DNA from: Aminipila sp032051575
Lineage (GTDB): Bacteria > Bacillota > Clostridia > Peptostreptococcales > Anaerovoracaceae
DNA: 64,000 nucleotides
Assembly: GCF_032051575.1 (NCBI RefSeq)
Contig: NZ_DAMBYD010000009.1
Location: forward strand, 124,001-188,000
Reading direction: 5' to 3'
Shown: one piece after another, positions 1 to 8,404 of the stretch
Layout: each line of letters opens with the position of its first letter
Numbering within the stretch: position 1 is the first letter of the stretch
Notes under the pieces: model-generated
Databases searched by the model: none
What the model was told of the DNA's origin: nothing
The model's input: the letters and a program-made list of their open reading frames with translations, nothing else
Program-made: the position numbers and the translations under genes

Positions 1-72
1 ATACCTCACCTTATGTTGCATGTCTATTTTATTTATACACAATTATGGTAAAAATTAAACAAAGAAGTAACG

Positions 73-1245
73 CTAAGGTTTTGTATATGCCTTATCAAAG
101 GTAATGGATACAAAATAATTTTTATTTATTTCTTTAATTTTCTCATTGATTATAGCCTGCACCGCTGATTGTTTTAGTTTACATTCCGAGGACAGAACAA
201 CATCAAAAATAATATTTGTGTGAGTTGATCCTGGAATTATTCGCAAATCATGTATTCCCAGGACTCCATCTAAAGGAGCAATGGTTTCTTTTAAAATGGA
301 ACGAAGTTCAGCAGTAAGGGGGTCATTAAGTTTTACTGGGTCCATGTGCGCAGTTAAATTGATTTTAAGACTTTGGTTTAAAGTTCTTTCTATGTTATCT
401 ATCATATCATGACTTTCCATAATATCTCGTTCAGAATCCACCTCAATATGTATAGAAGCAAAAATTCTGCCAGGACCATAATTGTGAACCATTAAATCAT
501 GCGTACCAATAACTCCCTCATAAGATTCAGCCCCTTCTAGTATTGCGGTAACAAGCGCAGGGTCAGGAGCTTCCCCAAGTAAAGGGCTTGAGGTTTCACG
601 AATAAGCTGGATACCAGACCAAATAATAAATAAGGCTACGAAGCAGCCCATGATACCGTCCAGTTGGAGGTTTGTAAGTTTACCGATGATGATGCTGATT
701 AAAACAGCACTGGTAGAAATAACATCATTTCGGCTGTCTGTGGCTGTTGCCATTAAGGCTACAGAGTTAATTTTTTTGCCCGCAGAACGGTTAAATCGTG
801 CCTGCCAGATTTTAACGGCAATAGAAATAGCTAAAATTACTATGGTAATGTAACTAAACTGCATAAGGTCAGGATGTAAAACCTTATCAAAAGAAGTTTT
901 TATTAGTTGAAAACCAAGGGCAATAATTACAGCAGAAATAAGAAGCCCTGTAAGGTATTCAATTCGGGCATGTCCATAAGGATGGTCTTGGTCTTCGGGC
1001 ATTGCCGCAAGTTTGAAACCAATCAAGGTGATAATGGAAGAAGAAGCATCTGCTAAGTTATTAATTCCATCTGCTATTATTGCAATGCTGTTTGTAAAAA
1101 TTCCAATCAGTACTTTCATGGCACATAGAATCACATTGGAAATAATACCAACAACCCCGGCCAGCTTGCCATATTGATCTCTTACGATAGGATCTTTTGT
1201 GTTTTGAAAATCTTTTATAAAAAATTTAAACAAAAATGTACCCAT
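73..1245 (-). CDS. Cation diffusion facilitator (CDF) family efflux protein
   Basis: A 390-residue member of the CDF family, which exports divalent metals such as Zn2+, Mn2+ or Fe2+ across the cytoplasmic membrane in exchange for protons. About six hydrophobic segments lie between residues 25 and 215. The segment near 55-70 carries ADGINNLADAS and a later one carries ATDSRNDVIS; together these are the Asp/Asn clusters that form the transport metal site. HPYGHAR follows the first cluster. The cytosolic tail is longer than the minimal family and looks like two ferredoxin-like modules, each opening with a G(T/I)HDL element (near 245 and 330). Long CDF forms like this occur in Firmicutes. It is divergent from dsdA with 87 bases between the start codons. 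The metal cannot be read from the sequence. Confidence 0.9.
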   Translation of the reverse strand: MGTFLFKFFIKDFQNTKDPIVRDQYGKLAGVVGIISNVILCAMKVLIGIFTNSIAIIADGINNLADASSSIITLIGFKLAAMPEDQDHPYGHARIEYLTGLLISAVIIALGFQLIKTSFDKVLHPDLMQFSYITIVILAISIAVKIWQARFNRSAGKKINSVALMATATDSRNDVISTSAVLISIIIGKLTNLQLDGIMGCFVALFIIWSGIQLIRETSSPLLGEAPDPALVTAILEGAESYEGVIGTHDLMVHNYGPGRIFASIHIEVDSERDIMESHDMIDNIERTLNQSLKINLTAHMDPVKLNDPLTAELRSILKETIAPLDGVLGIHDLRIIPGSTHTNIIFDVVLSSECKLKQSAVQAIINEKIKEINKNYFVSITFDKAYTKP

Positions 1246-1332
1246 TTCAATCTCCCTATACTATGATATAATATGTGCAAAACTAAGGGTAAATACACTA
1301 TTTTATTGTATGCTAAATTTTGGGAGGTTGCA

Positions 1333-2652
1333 ATGTTAAACAAGTTAAAAGAACTAGGGAAATATAATGAAACTGTGCAGGCATTAGCGGATGCAAAAGA
1401 AACTCTTTGGATAAATCCCAAAGGGATGGAAAATACTTTTGATAAAGACATTACTCAAAAAGAAATCGATGAAGCAGAAGAACGACTACAACGATTTGCA
1501 CCATACATAAAAAAGGTTTTTCCAGAAACAGAAAAAAGTGGTGGAATTATAGAATCACCCCTTAAAGAAATTCCCAATATGCAGAAGGTTTTATCTGATA
1601 TGCTTGGTTATACACATGAAGGACGATTACTTTTAAAGTGTGACAGCCATTTACCGGTATCGGGTTCTATTAAGGCACGTGGAGGTATCCATGAGGTTTT
1701 AAAGTTTGCAGAGGATGTAGCTTTTGAAGCTGGAATGCTTACCAAAAACCACAATTATGAAATATTAGCAGAAGATAAGTTTAAACAACTGTTTAGCAAA
1801 TATAGTGTGGCGGTAGGTTCTACAGGAAATCTGGGTTTATCCATAGGAATTATGAGTGCTCAGCTTGGTTTTGATGTGACCGTTCATATGTCTGCCGATG
1901 CAAGGCAATGGAAAAAGGATTTACTTCGCTCAAGGGGAGCAACGGTTATTGAATATCCTGACAGTTATCAAAAGGCTGTGGCAGAAGGAAGAAAAGAGGC
2001 AGAGGGCAACCCAATGTGTCATTTTGTAGATGATGAAGGATCTTTAGATTTATTTCTTGGATACGCAACTGTTGGAAAAAGATTAGAAAAACAGTTAGCA
2101 GAATTGAATGTAACGGTGGATTATGCACATCCACTATTTGTATATATTCCTTGTGGTGTAGGTGGAGCTCCGGGAGGAGTTGCCTATGGAATAAAGAAAG
2201 TATTTGGAGAAAATGTACATTGCTTCTTTGCAGAACCTACCCATGCACCATGTATGGTATTAGGTATGTCCACAGGCCTACACGATGGAATTTGTGTAGA
2301 GAATATAGGACTTGATGGGAAAACTGCTGCGGATGGACTTGCAGTAGGTAGGGCCTCTAGACTTGTTGGAAAAGCGTTGGAAACATTATTGGATGGTATA
2401 TCGACAATAGACGATTATAAGCTTTATAATTATTTAAAGGCTTTAGCAGATGCAGAGGGAATTTATATAGAACCATCTGCTTGTGCAACCTTCGATACTA
2501 TTGCAAGAGTTATGCAAAATGAAGACTACTTAGAACTATATGGGTTGCATGATAAAATAAAAACGGCCACTCACATATTGTGGGCGACCGGCGGAAGTAT
2601 GGTTCCTGAAGATGAAATGAAGCACTATTATTCTTTAGCTTCTAAAATTTGA
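1333..2652 (+). CDS. dsdA: D-serine ammonia-lyase
   Basis: PLP-dependent fold-type II enzyme that deaminates D-serine to pyruvate and ammonia. The product is 439 residues, close to the E. coli enzyme (about 440). The PLP lysine is in SGSIKARGG (K114); the phosphate loop region is STGNLGLSIG and a second Gly-rich stretch is GGAPGGVAYG. I place the start at the ATG at 1333, preceded by GGGAGG at 1322-1327 and giving the usual MLNKLKEL N-terminus. An upstream in-frame ATG at 1273 has no ribosome site and would add 20 unrelated residues. No LysR-type dsdC gene is adjacent, so control is unknown. The 3' end overlaps the convergent TSCPD gene by 25 bases. Confidence 0.93.
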   Translation: MLNKLKELGKYNETVQALADAKETLWINPKGMENTFDKDITQKEIDEAEERLQRFAPYIKKVFPETEKSGGIIESPLKEIPNMQKVLSDMLGYTHEGRLLLKCDSHLPVSGSIKARGGIHEVLKFAEDVAFEAGMLTKNHNYEILAEDKFKQLFSKYSVAVGSTGNLGLSIGIMSAQLGFDVTVHMSADARQWKKDLLRSRGATVIEYPDSYQKAVAEGRKEAEGNPMCHFVDDEGSLDLFLGYATVGKRLEKQLAELNVTVDYAHPLFVYIPCGVGGAPGGVAYGIKKVFGENVHCFFAEPTHAPCMVLGMSTGLHDGICVENIGLDGKTAADGLAVGRASRLVGKALETLLDGISTIDDYKLYNYLKALADAEGIYIEPSACATFDTIARVMQNEDYLELYGLHDKIKTATHILWATGGSMVPEDEMKHYYSLASKI

Positions 2653-2882
2653 TTAAGCGCCTGAGCTAATTGGTCAGGACATGATGTAGTTTTGTGCCCG
2701 CATTTAATACCAGACAATTTATCTCTTACCTGATCAATTGGCATACCTTCCACAAGAGTGGCAATACCCTTTAGGTTGCCGTTGCAGCCACCGTGAAAGT
2801 TCACATTTTTGATCTTGTTATCTTCAATTTCAAAAGACAGGCTTTGAGCGCATACGCCACGAGGATTAAAGTTATATTCCAT
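2628..2882 (-). CDS. TSCPD domain protein (TIGR03905-like)
   Basis: A small 84-residue protein made of one TSCPD domain, a cysteine-containing module that also occurs at the C-terminus of some ribonucleotide reductases. The conserved cysteines are visible in order: GVCAQS near the N-terminus, GGCNGN in the middle, and CGHKTTSCPDQ near the C-terminus, which is the element that names the domain. A metal-binding role is plausible, but the biological role of stand-alone members is not established. The start at 2882 is chosen because AAGGAAG lies at the right distance; an in-frame ATG at 2900 would have no ribosome site. It converges on dsdA with a 25-base overlap, so read-through could make antisense RNA to the dsdA end. 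Confidence 0.82.
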   Translation of the reverse strand: MEYNFNPRGVCAQSLSFEIEDNKIKNVNFHGGCNGNLKGIATLVEGMPIDQVRDKLSGIKCGHKTTSCPDQLAQALNQILEAKE

Positions 2883-3005
2883 AGTATTACTTCCTTTCAT
2901 TATATATAATACGTTTCGATGCTTTTAAAAAGTCCATCAGAAATTATTATACCACAAGAAAAAGTATCTAAACAAGTTTTAGAAAGCAACTTAGGTGAGG
3001 AGATT

Positions 3006-3791
3006 ATGAACGAGGACAAATTGATTGTGGCAATTGCAGAGGACAAGATCATGCAGTGCCAAGAAAATTACATGATAACAAATACAGGGTTCTTAGATAT
3101 GAGACAGCAGACACTTTGCAGAAAATTGTTAAGGAATAATGCTGAGGTGAAAGGGTTTTTCTATGGGGGATACCCAGATGCTGAGCGGAGGATTACCATT
3201 TTTATACCAGAATATATTGAAGCCGAAACAGAAGAAGATCTGCATGAATATTTTTTAAAGAATAAAGAAGATAACCCCTTAACCTTAATAAGGGCAAAAC
3301 ATAATGGGTATAAAGACTTATCACATAGGGATTACTTAGGATCTTTAACGGCAATGGGTATAAAAAGAGAGGCCATAGGGGATATTCTTGTTGATAAAGA
3401 AGGTGCCGATGTTCTCGTGCTTCGAGAAATGGCTGAATTTATTTTGATAAATTACGGGAAAGCAGGGCGGACGTATTTGGAGCTCACCGTTGCGGATATA
3501 GAGCATATAGCTATTCCAGAGGGGCGTGTGGTAGAAAAAAGTGATACAGTTGCGTCTTTAAGGCTAGATAATGTTGTGGCATCCGCTTTTGGAACCTCCA
3601 GAAGCAATGCGGCAGAGGCAATAAAAGGTGGAATCGTCTTTGTGAATAATTTGCAGGTTGAAAAACCTGAAAAACTTGTAAACCAAGGAGATAAACTGGT
3701 TTTAAGAGGAAAAGGCAAAGTTATATTAAAAGAAATTGGAGGGAGTACTAGAAAGGATCGTATTTTTATTACCCTTATGATAATGAAGTAA
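3006..3791 (+). CDS. S4-domain RNA-binding protein, YlmH-like
   Basis: A 261-residue protein with the architecture of Bacillus YlmH: an N-terminal alpha/beta region followed by a C-terminal S4 RNA-binding domain. The S4 signature is RLDNVVASAFGTSRSNAAE with FVNN and GDKLVLRGKGK after it. YlmH-type proteins bind ribosomal RNA or stalled large subunits and have been linked to ribosome quality control in Bacillus. In many Firmicutes the gene sits in the ylmDEFGH-divIVA cell-division cluster, but here it is alone. The start at 3006 follows GGTGAGG (2994-3000) and fits the family length; an open frame continues upstream to 2919 without a ribosome site. Two consecutive hairpins downstream terminate it. 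Confidence 0.82.
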   Translation: MNEDKLIVAIAEDKIMQCQENYMITNTGFLDMRQQTLCRKLLRNNAEVKGFFYGGYPDAERRITIFIPEYIEAETEEDLHEYFLKNKEDNPLTLIRAKHNGYKDLSHRDYLGSLTAMGIKREAIGDILVDKEGADVLVLREMAEFILINYGKAGRTYLELTVADIEHIAIPEGRVVEKSDTVASLRLDNVVASAFGTSRSNAAEAIKGGIVFVNNLQVEKPEKLVNQGDKLVLRGKGKVILKEIGGSTRKDRIFITLMIMK

Positions 3792-3804
3792 AGTGATAAC
3801 ACAG

Positions 3805-3834
3805 ACCACTGCTATTTAAGCAGTGGTTTTTATT
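3805..3834 (+). terminator. Intrinsic terminator of the S4-protein gene
   Basis: The stem ACCACTGC (3805-3812) pairs with GCAGTGGT (3820-3827) around a 7-base loop and is followed by TTTTTATTT. It begins 14 bases after the stop codon of the YlmH-like gene. Confidence 0.85.
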
Positions 3835-3837
3835 TAT

Positions 3838-3873
3838 AAAGAGCAAGAAAATATACAGAATTGCTCTTTTTTT
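3838..3873 (+). terminator. Second tandem terminator
   Basis: The stem AAAGAGCAA (3838-3846) pairs with TTGCTCTTT (3861-3869) and runs straight into a T tract. It lies right behind the first hairpin, giving a back-to-back terminator pair before the C69 peptidase gene. Confidence 0.75.
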
Positions 3874-4015
3874 CATATAATTTTGAATTTTATTTGGAAT
3901 ACTTTGACTCATTTTTACTTATATTGTAAAATAATATTTATAAGGAGAAGTCACAAACAGTTCCTTACTCGTTATTATTATTATTTTTTTTGACGACAAG
4001 AAGAGGAGAGAAAAA

Positions 4016-5722
4016 ATGAGGAAACTTAGAGTTTTAGCCTTTGCTATGGTAGTAACACTACTACTTGGCACAACTAGTGCGTTTGCATGTACAGCAGTAT
4101 ACGTGGGTAAAGACGTAAGTAATGACGGCAGTACAATTATTGCAAGAAGTGAAGACCAGGGAACAGGAGCTTACAACAAAATGTTTCTTGTTGTAGACCG
4201 AGTAGAAAATGTACCGGGTCGTACTTTAGATGACGTACAGGGATTTTCATATCCATTACCGGCAACTACTTATAAGTACACAATGGTTCCTGATACTTCT
4301 GGTGCAGGAGACGGTCCTTATATGGGAGCTTGTACAAATGAATACGGTCTAAGTATATCGGCTACAGTTTCTGCTTCCCCAAGACCTGAAGTTGAAAAGG
4401 TGGATCCTTTTGTTGAAGGCAGCCTTAGAGAAGCTGTTCTTACAGGCATTGTTGCCTCCACTTGTAAAACTGCAAAAGAAGGCGTAGAAAAACTTGCCAG
4501 TATTATTGAAAAGTATGGTTCTGAGGAAGGCAATGTTATTATGCTTGCTGACCAGAAGGAAGCTTGGATTTTTGAAGTTTACAGTGGACACTTATGGGCT
4601 GCTCAGAAAATGCCTACAAATAAGGTGGCTGTATTTGGAAATCAGTTTATGATTGGGACTGTTGATCCTGCTGATACAGAAAACTTTATGTATCAGAAAG
4701 ACTTATTTAAAACAGCGGATGCAAATAAATGGACTAAGCTGGTAGATGGAAAGGTTCATTTGGCAGCAACTTTTGCTGAACCAAGAGAAGACTATTCAAA
4801 CATGCGTACATGGATGGGACATAAACTTCTTGCACCAGCAACCGTTGGAGAATACAAAACAGATACAATGTATCCATTGTTCTATGATTCAGCAAAGAAA
4901 GTATCTGCTTTAGAAGTTATGGATGTACTTCGTAACAGATATGAAGGAACTAAATTTGATGCTTCCCTGCCAGGAAATGAAGGTTTAAGAGTAATTGGAG
5001 TTGAACGTCAGTCACAAATTCATGTAATCCAGATTAAGGATAATTATCCTAAGGAAATTTCTGCATTACAGTGGCTAGCTTTTGGTAACTCAGAACATTC
5101 CGTATTCCTTCCAAACTTTAGCGGCATTACGGATACCTATTCAGCTTACAAAGTGGACGGAGAAGATTACAATCCAGCAGGTGCATATTGGAAATTTAAG
5201 AGAATCTGTACTTTAGCAGAGCAGAACAGAAGCTTCTATGGTCAAGGTGTAAAGGATTACTGGAACTTCTATGAAGAAGATCTTTATAACGATATGAAGA
5301 TTGCAGAACAAAAGATGATAAAGTTATATGCTGAGGATCCTGCAAAGGCAAAGAAGTACGTAACAGATTTACATATGCAGATTGCTGAAAAAGCTTGTAA
5401 GGATGCAGATCACTTATACGATAACTTATTATTCTTTATGATGGATCGGTTTGGACGCACAGCTGCAAAGCTTGGTGGACCTTTTGTTCCAGAGATTTCA
5501 ATTCGTGATGCAGCAACTGCCAAGGGCTATACTGTAAAATGGACTGGAACTAACAATCCAATTGTTTTAACAAACGGTTCTTCCTCTTATAGCTTTACTG
5601 TTGGCAAGGACACTTGCACAGTTACTAAGGGTGGAAAGGCAACAGAAGTTAAATTATCATTTGCTCCATTGGAAGAAAAGGGAACTACTTATATTCCTTT
5701 GGATTTAGCAATGACCTTTTAA
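4016..5722 (+). CDS. Secreted C69-family dipeptidase with C-terminal CuAO-like domain
   Basis: A 568-residue peptidase C69 (PepD-type) protein that should act outside the membrane on dipeptides. Residues 1-24 form a signal peptide (KLRVLAFAMVVTLLLGTTSAFA) shown here only by its ends: a basic MRKLR start and a TSAFA cleavage region. The next residue is Cys25 in ACTAVYVGKD. In this Ntn-hydrolase family the N-terminal Cys exposed by processing is the nucleophile, so signal cleavage may also activate the enzyme. The ARSEDQG segment soon after is typical. The last 65 or so residues (VKWTG through TTYIPLDLAMTF) resemble a copper-amine-oxidase N-terminal-like wall module. The ribosome site is AGAGGAGAG before the ATG at 4016. 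It is a single gene between terminators. Confidence 0.85.
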   Translation: MRKLRVLAFAMVVTLLLGTTSAFACTAVYVGKDVSNDGSTIIARSEDQGTGAYNKMFLVVDRVENVPGRTLDDVQGFSYPLPATTYKYTMVPDTSGAGDGPYMGACTNEYGLSISATVSASPRPEVEKVDPFVEGSLREAVLTGIVASTCKTAKEGVEKLASIIEKYGSEEGNVIMLADQKEAWIFEVYSGHLWAAQKMPTNKVAVFGNQFMIGTVDPADTENFMYQKDLFKTADANKWTKLVDGKVHLAATFAEPREDYSNMRTWMGHKLLAPATVGEYKTDTMYPLFYDSAKKVSALEVMDVLRNRYEGTKFDASLPGNEGLRVIGVERQSQIHVIQIKDNYPKEISALQWLAFGNSEHSVFLPNFSGITDTYSAYKVDGEDYNPAGAYWKFKRICTLAEQNRSFYGQGVKDYWNFYEEDLYNDMKIAEQKMIKLYAEDPAKAKKYVTDLHMQIAEKACKDADHLYDNLLFFMMDRFGRTAAKLGGPFVPEISIRDAATAKGYTVKWTGTNNPIVLTNGSSSYSFTVGKDTCTVTKGGKATEVKLSFAPLEEKGTTYIPLDLAMTF

Positions 5723-5749
5723 TCATTAAAAACTTTGTAATAATATGAA

Positions 5750-5792
5750 AAAAATAACCATTTCAGTGTAAAAACTAAAATGGTTATTTTTT
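5750..5792 (+). terminator. Terminator of the dipeptidase gene
   Basis: AAATAACCATTT and AAATGGTTATTT face each other across about a dozen bases, and the right arm runs into TTTTTT. The hairpin starts about 30 bases after the stop codon at 5722. Confidence 0.8.
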
Positions 5793-5939
5793 ATGTATAC
5801 AGTTGAATAAAATAAAGAGAAAATAAGCAATTGTATATAACAAAATAGTTGAAATTGCATATTTTAATATTGTCAATTTTAATGTAATATATATACAAAA
5901 TAGATTGTAATGAATACATTTATGAAAGAGGGCAAAGCA

Positions 5940-6473
5940 ATGAGCACAAATACACAGACTATTTCTTCAACAAGGAATGCAACCAAGACATTAGTGATAA
6001 ACGCATTATTTATTGCACTTACATTGGTAGCAACGTTTATAAATGTTACAATACCGTTTATGGGTATGGGGAATGGAGCACTTGCACATCTTGGCAACAT
6101 TCCATTGTTTATAGCGGCTATTGTTTATGGTAAAAAGACGGGGGCTATAGCAGGTGCATTTGGCATGGGAATGTTTGACATTGTTTCTGGCTGGGCTATA
6201 TGGGCACCATTTACCTTTGTAATAGTAGGAATTATGGGATTTATGGTAGGTCTTATTACAGAAAAACTTCACTTTAAACCAGTTGTGGTAAATACGATTG
6301 CTATTGTTGTGGCACTTATTATAAAGGTTGTAGGATATTATTTTGCAGAAGTAATTATATACGGGAATTGGTATCTTCCATTGGGATCCATTCCAGCCAA
6401 CGTTTTGCAGGTCGCAGTGGGAGGAATTGTTGTCATTCCAATCGTAGAACGGTTAAAAAAGCTGGCTATATAA
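5940..6473 (+). CDS. ECF transporter S component, probable vitamin B6-type
   Basis: A 177-residue integral membrane protein with about five or six hydrophobic segments, matching the substrate-binding S component of energy-coupling-factor importers. The start TKTLVINALFIALTLVATF is typical of the fold, with KKTGAIAGAFGMGMFDI in the middle. S components share an A/A'/T energising module, which is not in this window. The gene is 18 bases upstream of a class V aminotransferase with pyridoxamine-pyruvate aminotransferase features, so a vitamin B6 vitamer is the likely cargo; that is inference from context. The start at 5940 follows AAAGAGGG (5924-5931); an in-frame ATG at 5910 has no ribosome site. 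Confidence 0.8.
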   Translation: MSTNTQTISSTRNATKTLVINALFIALTLVATFINVTIPFMGMGNGALAHLGNIPLFIAAIVYGKKTGAIAGAFGMGMFDIVSGWAIWAPFTFVIVGIMGFMVGLITEKLHFKPVVVNTIAIVVALIIKVVGYYFAEVIIYGNWYLPLGSIPANVLQVAVGGIVVIPIVERLKKLAI

Positions 6474-6491
6474 TCAGGGGGGAGATAAGAT

Positions 6492-7625
6492 ATGTATAAA
6501 ACCATGACTCCAGGACCTACTAACGTTAGGCAGAATGTGCGTATGGCAAGAAGCTTGGAAACAACTAATCCAGATATAGATCCAGCATTTTGTGAATTTT
6601 ATAAGGAAACCTGTGACCTTTTAGGCCAGTTGATGTATACGAGAAATAATGTTTATATTTTAGGTGGAGAAGGGATTTTAGGTTTAGAAGCAGCATGTGC
6701 TTCATTAACAGAGCAGGGGGACAGGGCATTAGTAATTGATAATGGTATCTTCGGAAGAGGATTTGCCGATTTTGTCACAATGTATGGTGGCGAAGCAGTA
6801 TCTTTTGTTTCGGACTATCATAGACCAGTTTCTGTAACAGAACTAGAAGCGTTTCTGAAAAAGGATTCCAGTTTTAAATATGCTACAGTTGTTCATTGCG
6901 ATACACCAAGTGGTGTACTAAATCCTATAAAGGATATTTGTAATTTACTTGCTTCCTATGGGATTTTAACTGTGGTGGATTCTGTTGCTGGTATGTTTGG
7001 GGAATATGTAAATGTGGATGAAAGCAAAATTGATATTCTGTGTGGTGGTTCACAAAAGGCATTGTCAGCACCTCCAGGATTAACAATGCTGTGGGTAAGT
7101 GATAAAGCTATAGAAGCAATGGAAAACAGAAAGACACCAATTGCTGCATTCTATGCAAATATTTTGACTTTCAAAGATTATTATAAGGAAAAATGGTTTC
7201 CATATACTATGCCAATAAGTGACATTTACGGATTGCGTGCAGCGGTAGACAATGTTATTGCAGATAAAAATATTTTAGAAAGACACGCCAGAATTGCAGA
7301 AGCAACTAGAAAAGCTATAACGGAAGGTGGCTTAGATCTTTATCTTGAAGATGGATATTCCAATACAGTTACAGTAGTCAGAGTTCCAGATGGTTTTACA
7401 GATAAACAAATACTTGATACTATAAAAGAAAAGTATAATATTATGATCTCTGGTTGTTTCGATGTTTTAGCAGGTAAAGTAATCAGAATAGGCCACATGG
7501 GAGAAAATTCAAATAGAGAAGATATGGCGGCGGTTCTTGAGGCACTGACTAAAACATTACAGGATATAGATTTTCCTGTTAAATGCAACATGGCAGAAGT
7601 TTTTCTAGAAGAATTAAATAACTAG
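6492..7625 (+). CDS. Class V aminotransferase, pyridoxamine-pyruvate aminotransferase-like
   Basis: A 377-residue PLP-fold aminotransferase of the alanine-glyoxylate family. The catalytic lysine is K189 in GGSQKALSAPPGLTM. The segment GGEGILGLEAACASL with Glu60, HCDTPSGVLNPI and the C-terminal IRIGHMGE closely match, from memory, the Mesorhizobium loti pyridoxamine-pyruvate aminotransferase, in which the equivalent Glu (E68) recognises pyridoxamine. That enzyme converts pyridoxamine plus pyruvate to pyridoxal plus alanine. General annotation would be alanine-glyoxylate aminotransferase family. The start follows AGGGGGGAGAT at 6476-6486. It shares a transcript with the S component just upstream and ends at a terminator. 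Confidence 0.85.
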   Translation: MYKTMTPGPTNVRQNVRMARSLETTNPDIDPAFCEFYKETCDLLGQLMYTRNNVYILGGEGILGLEAACASLTEQGDRALVIDNGIFGRGFADFVTMYGGEAVSFVSDYHRPVSVTELEAFLKKDSSFKYATVVHCDTPSGVLNPIKDICNLLASYGILTVVDSVAGMFGEYVNVDESKIDILCGGSQKALSAPPGLTMLWVSDKAIEAMENRKTPIAAFYANILTFKDYYKEKWFPYTMPISDIYGLRAAVDNVIADKNILERHARIAEATRKAITEGGLDLYLEDGYSNTVTVVRVPDGFTDKQILDTIKEKYNIMISGCFDVLAGKVIRIGHMGENSNREDMAAVLEALTKTLQDIDFPVKCNMAEVFLEELNN

Positions 7626-7634
7626 AAGTGATAA

Positions 7635-7687
7635 AAAAGGCATTGGGTAACAGAAAAATTTTGTTATTCAATGCCTTTTGTTTTTTA
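7635..7687 (+). terminator. Terminator of the S-component/aminotransferase operon
   Basis: AAAAGGCATTG...GTAACA pairs with TGTTAT...CAATGCCTTTT, giving a long two-step stem followed by GTTTTTTAT. It separates this operon from the convergent end of kdpC. Confidence 0.85.
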
Positions 7688-7719
7688 TGATAAAGAATTA
7701 TTATGAGTATGAAGTGTTA

Positions 7720-8352
7720 TTATATGCTATTTGTCAGATTTAAATCTTTAGCAATTTCTAAATTTACTTTCAGCACATTAACCGTCTCTTCGCCAAATAC
7801 TTCAAGAAATTTTCCCTGAGTGTTTTCCTTTATAATTTCTTTCAGCCTATCCTCTGATAAACCGGTTGATTGTACCAATGCTGGTATTTGTATAGAAGCT
7901 GATTCTGGACTGATGTGTGGATCAAGTCCGGAACCAGATGCCGTCAATAAATCGGTGGGGATATCCTCTTTTTTTATTGAAGGATTTGCCTTTAAAAATT
8001 CAGTCATATCTTCCTGAACACGTTGGGAAAGCTCTGGATTAGTAGGACCGTAATTTTTAGATCCAGAAGCTATGCCAGTATAATCCCCATTTTTCTTATC
8101 TTCTTGAGTATAAGTATTGTAGTTTACTGCAGATGGGCGACATTTCATAAAACGTGCATCAGTAAAATCCTGACCTACAAGCTCTGAGCCCACCGCCTTG
8201 CCATTAATAGTAACCAAACTGCCATTGGCCTGCTTTGGGAAAATTACTTGGCTGACTCCTGTGAGCAGCAAAGGGTAAGCCAAACCACAAATCAGGAGCA
8301 ACGCTAAAGTTACCAAAAAAGGCCTTTTTATTCCTTTCAAAAATTTATTCAT
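7720..8352 (-). CDS. kdpC: Potassium-transporting ATPase subunit C
   Basis: KdpC, the single-span accessory subunit of the high-affinity KdpFABC potassium pump. The 210 residues begin with a short basic segment and one membrane span (residues 13-33, PFLVTLALLLICGLAYPLLL). The extracytoplasmic domain contains the family landmarks GSELVGQDF, YGPTNPEL, ASGSGLDPHISPESA and the C-terminal LEVFGEETVNVLKVN. The length is in the normal range (about 190-210). It is the last gene of the kdp operon, 52 bases after kdpB, and ends near the convergent aminotransferase terminator. Confidence 0.96.
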   Translation of the reverse strand: MNKFLKGIKRPFLVTLALLLICGLAYPLLLTGVSQVIFPKQANGSLVTINGKAVGSELVGQDFTDARFMKCRPSAVNYNTYTQEDKKNGDYTGIASGSKNYGPTNPELSQRVQEDMTEFLKANPSIKKEDIPTDLLTASGSGLDPHISPESASIQIPALVQSTGLSEDRLKEIIKENTQGKFLEVFGEETVNVLKVNLEIAKDLNLTNSI

Positions 8353-8404
8353 TATGAAACCTCCTATTTTAATTAGAAAAGCGCAACAACTAAACTACCA
8401 CAAG

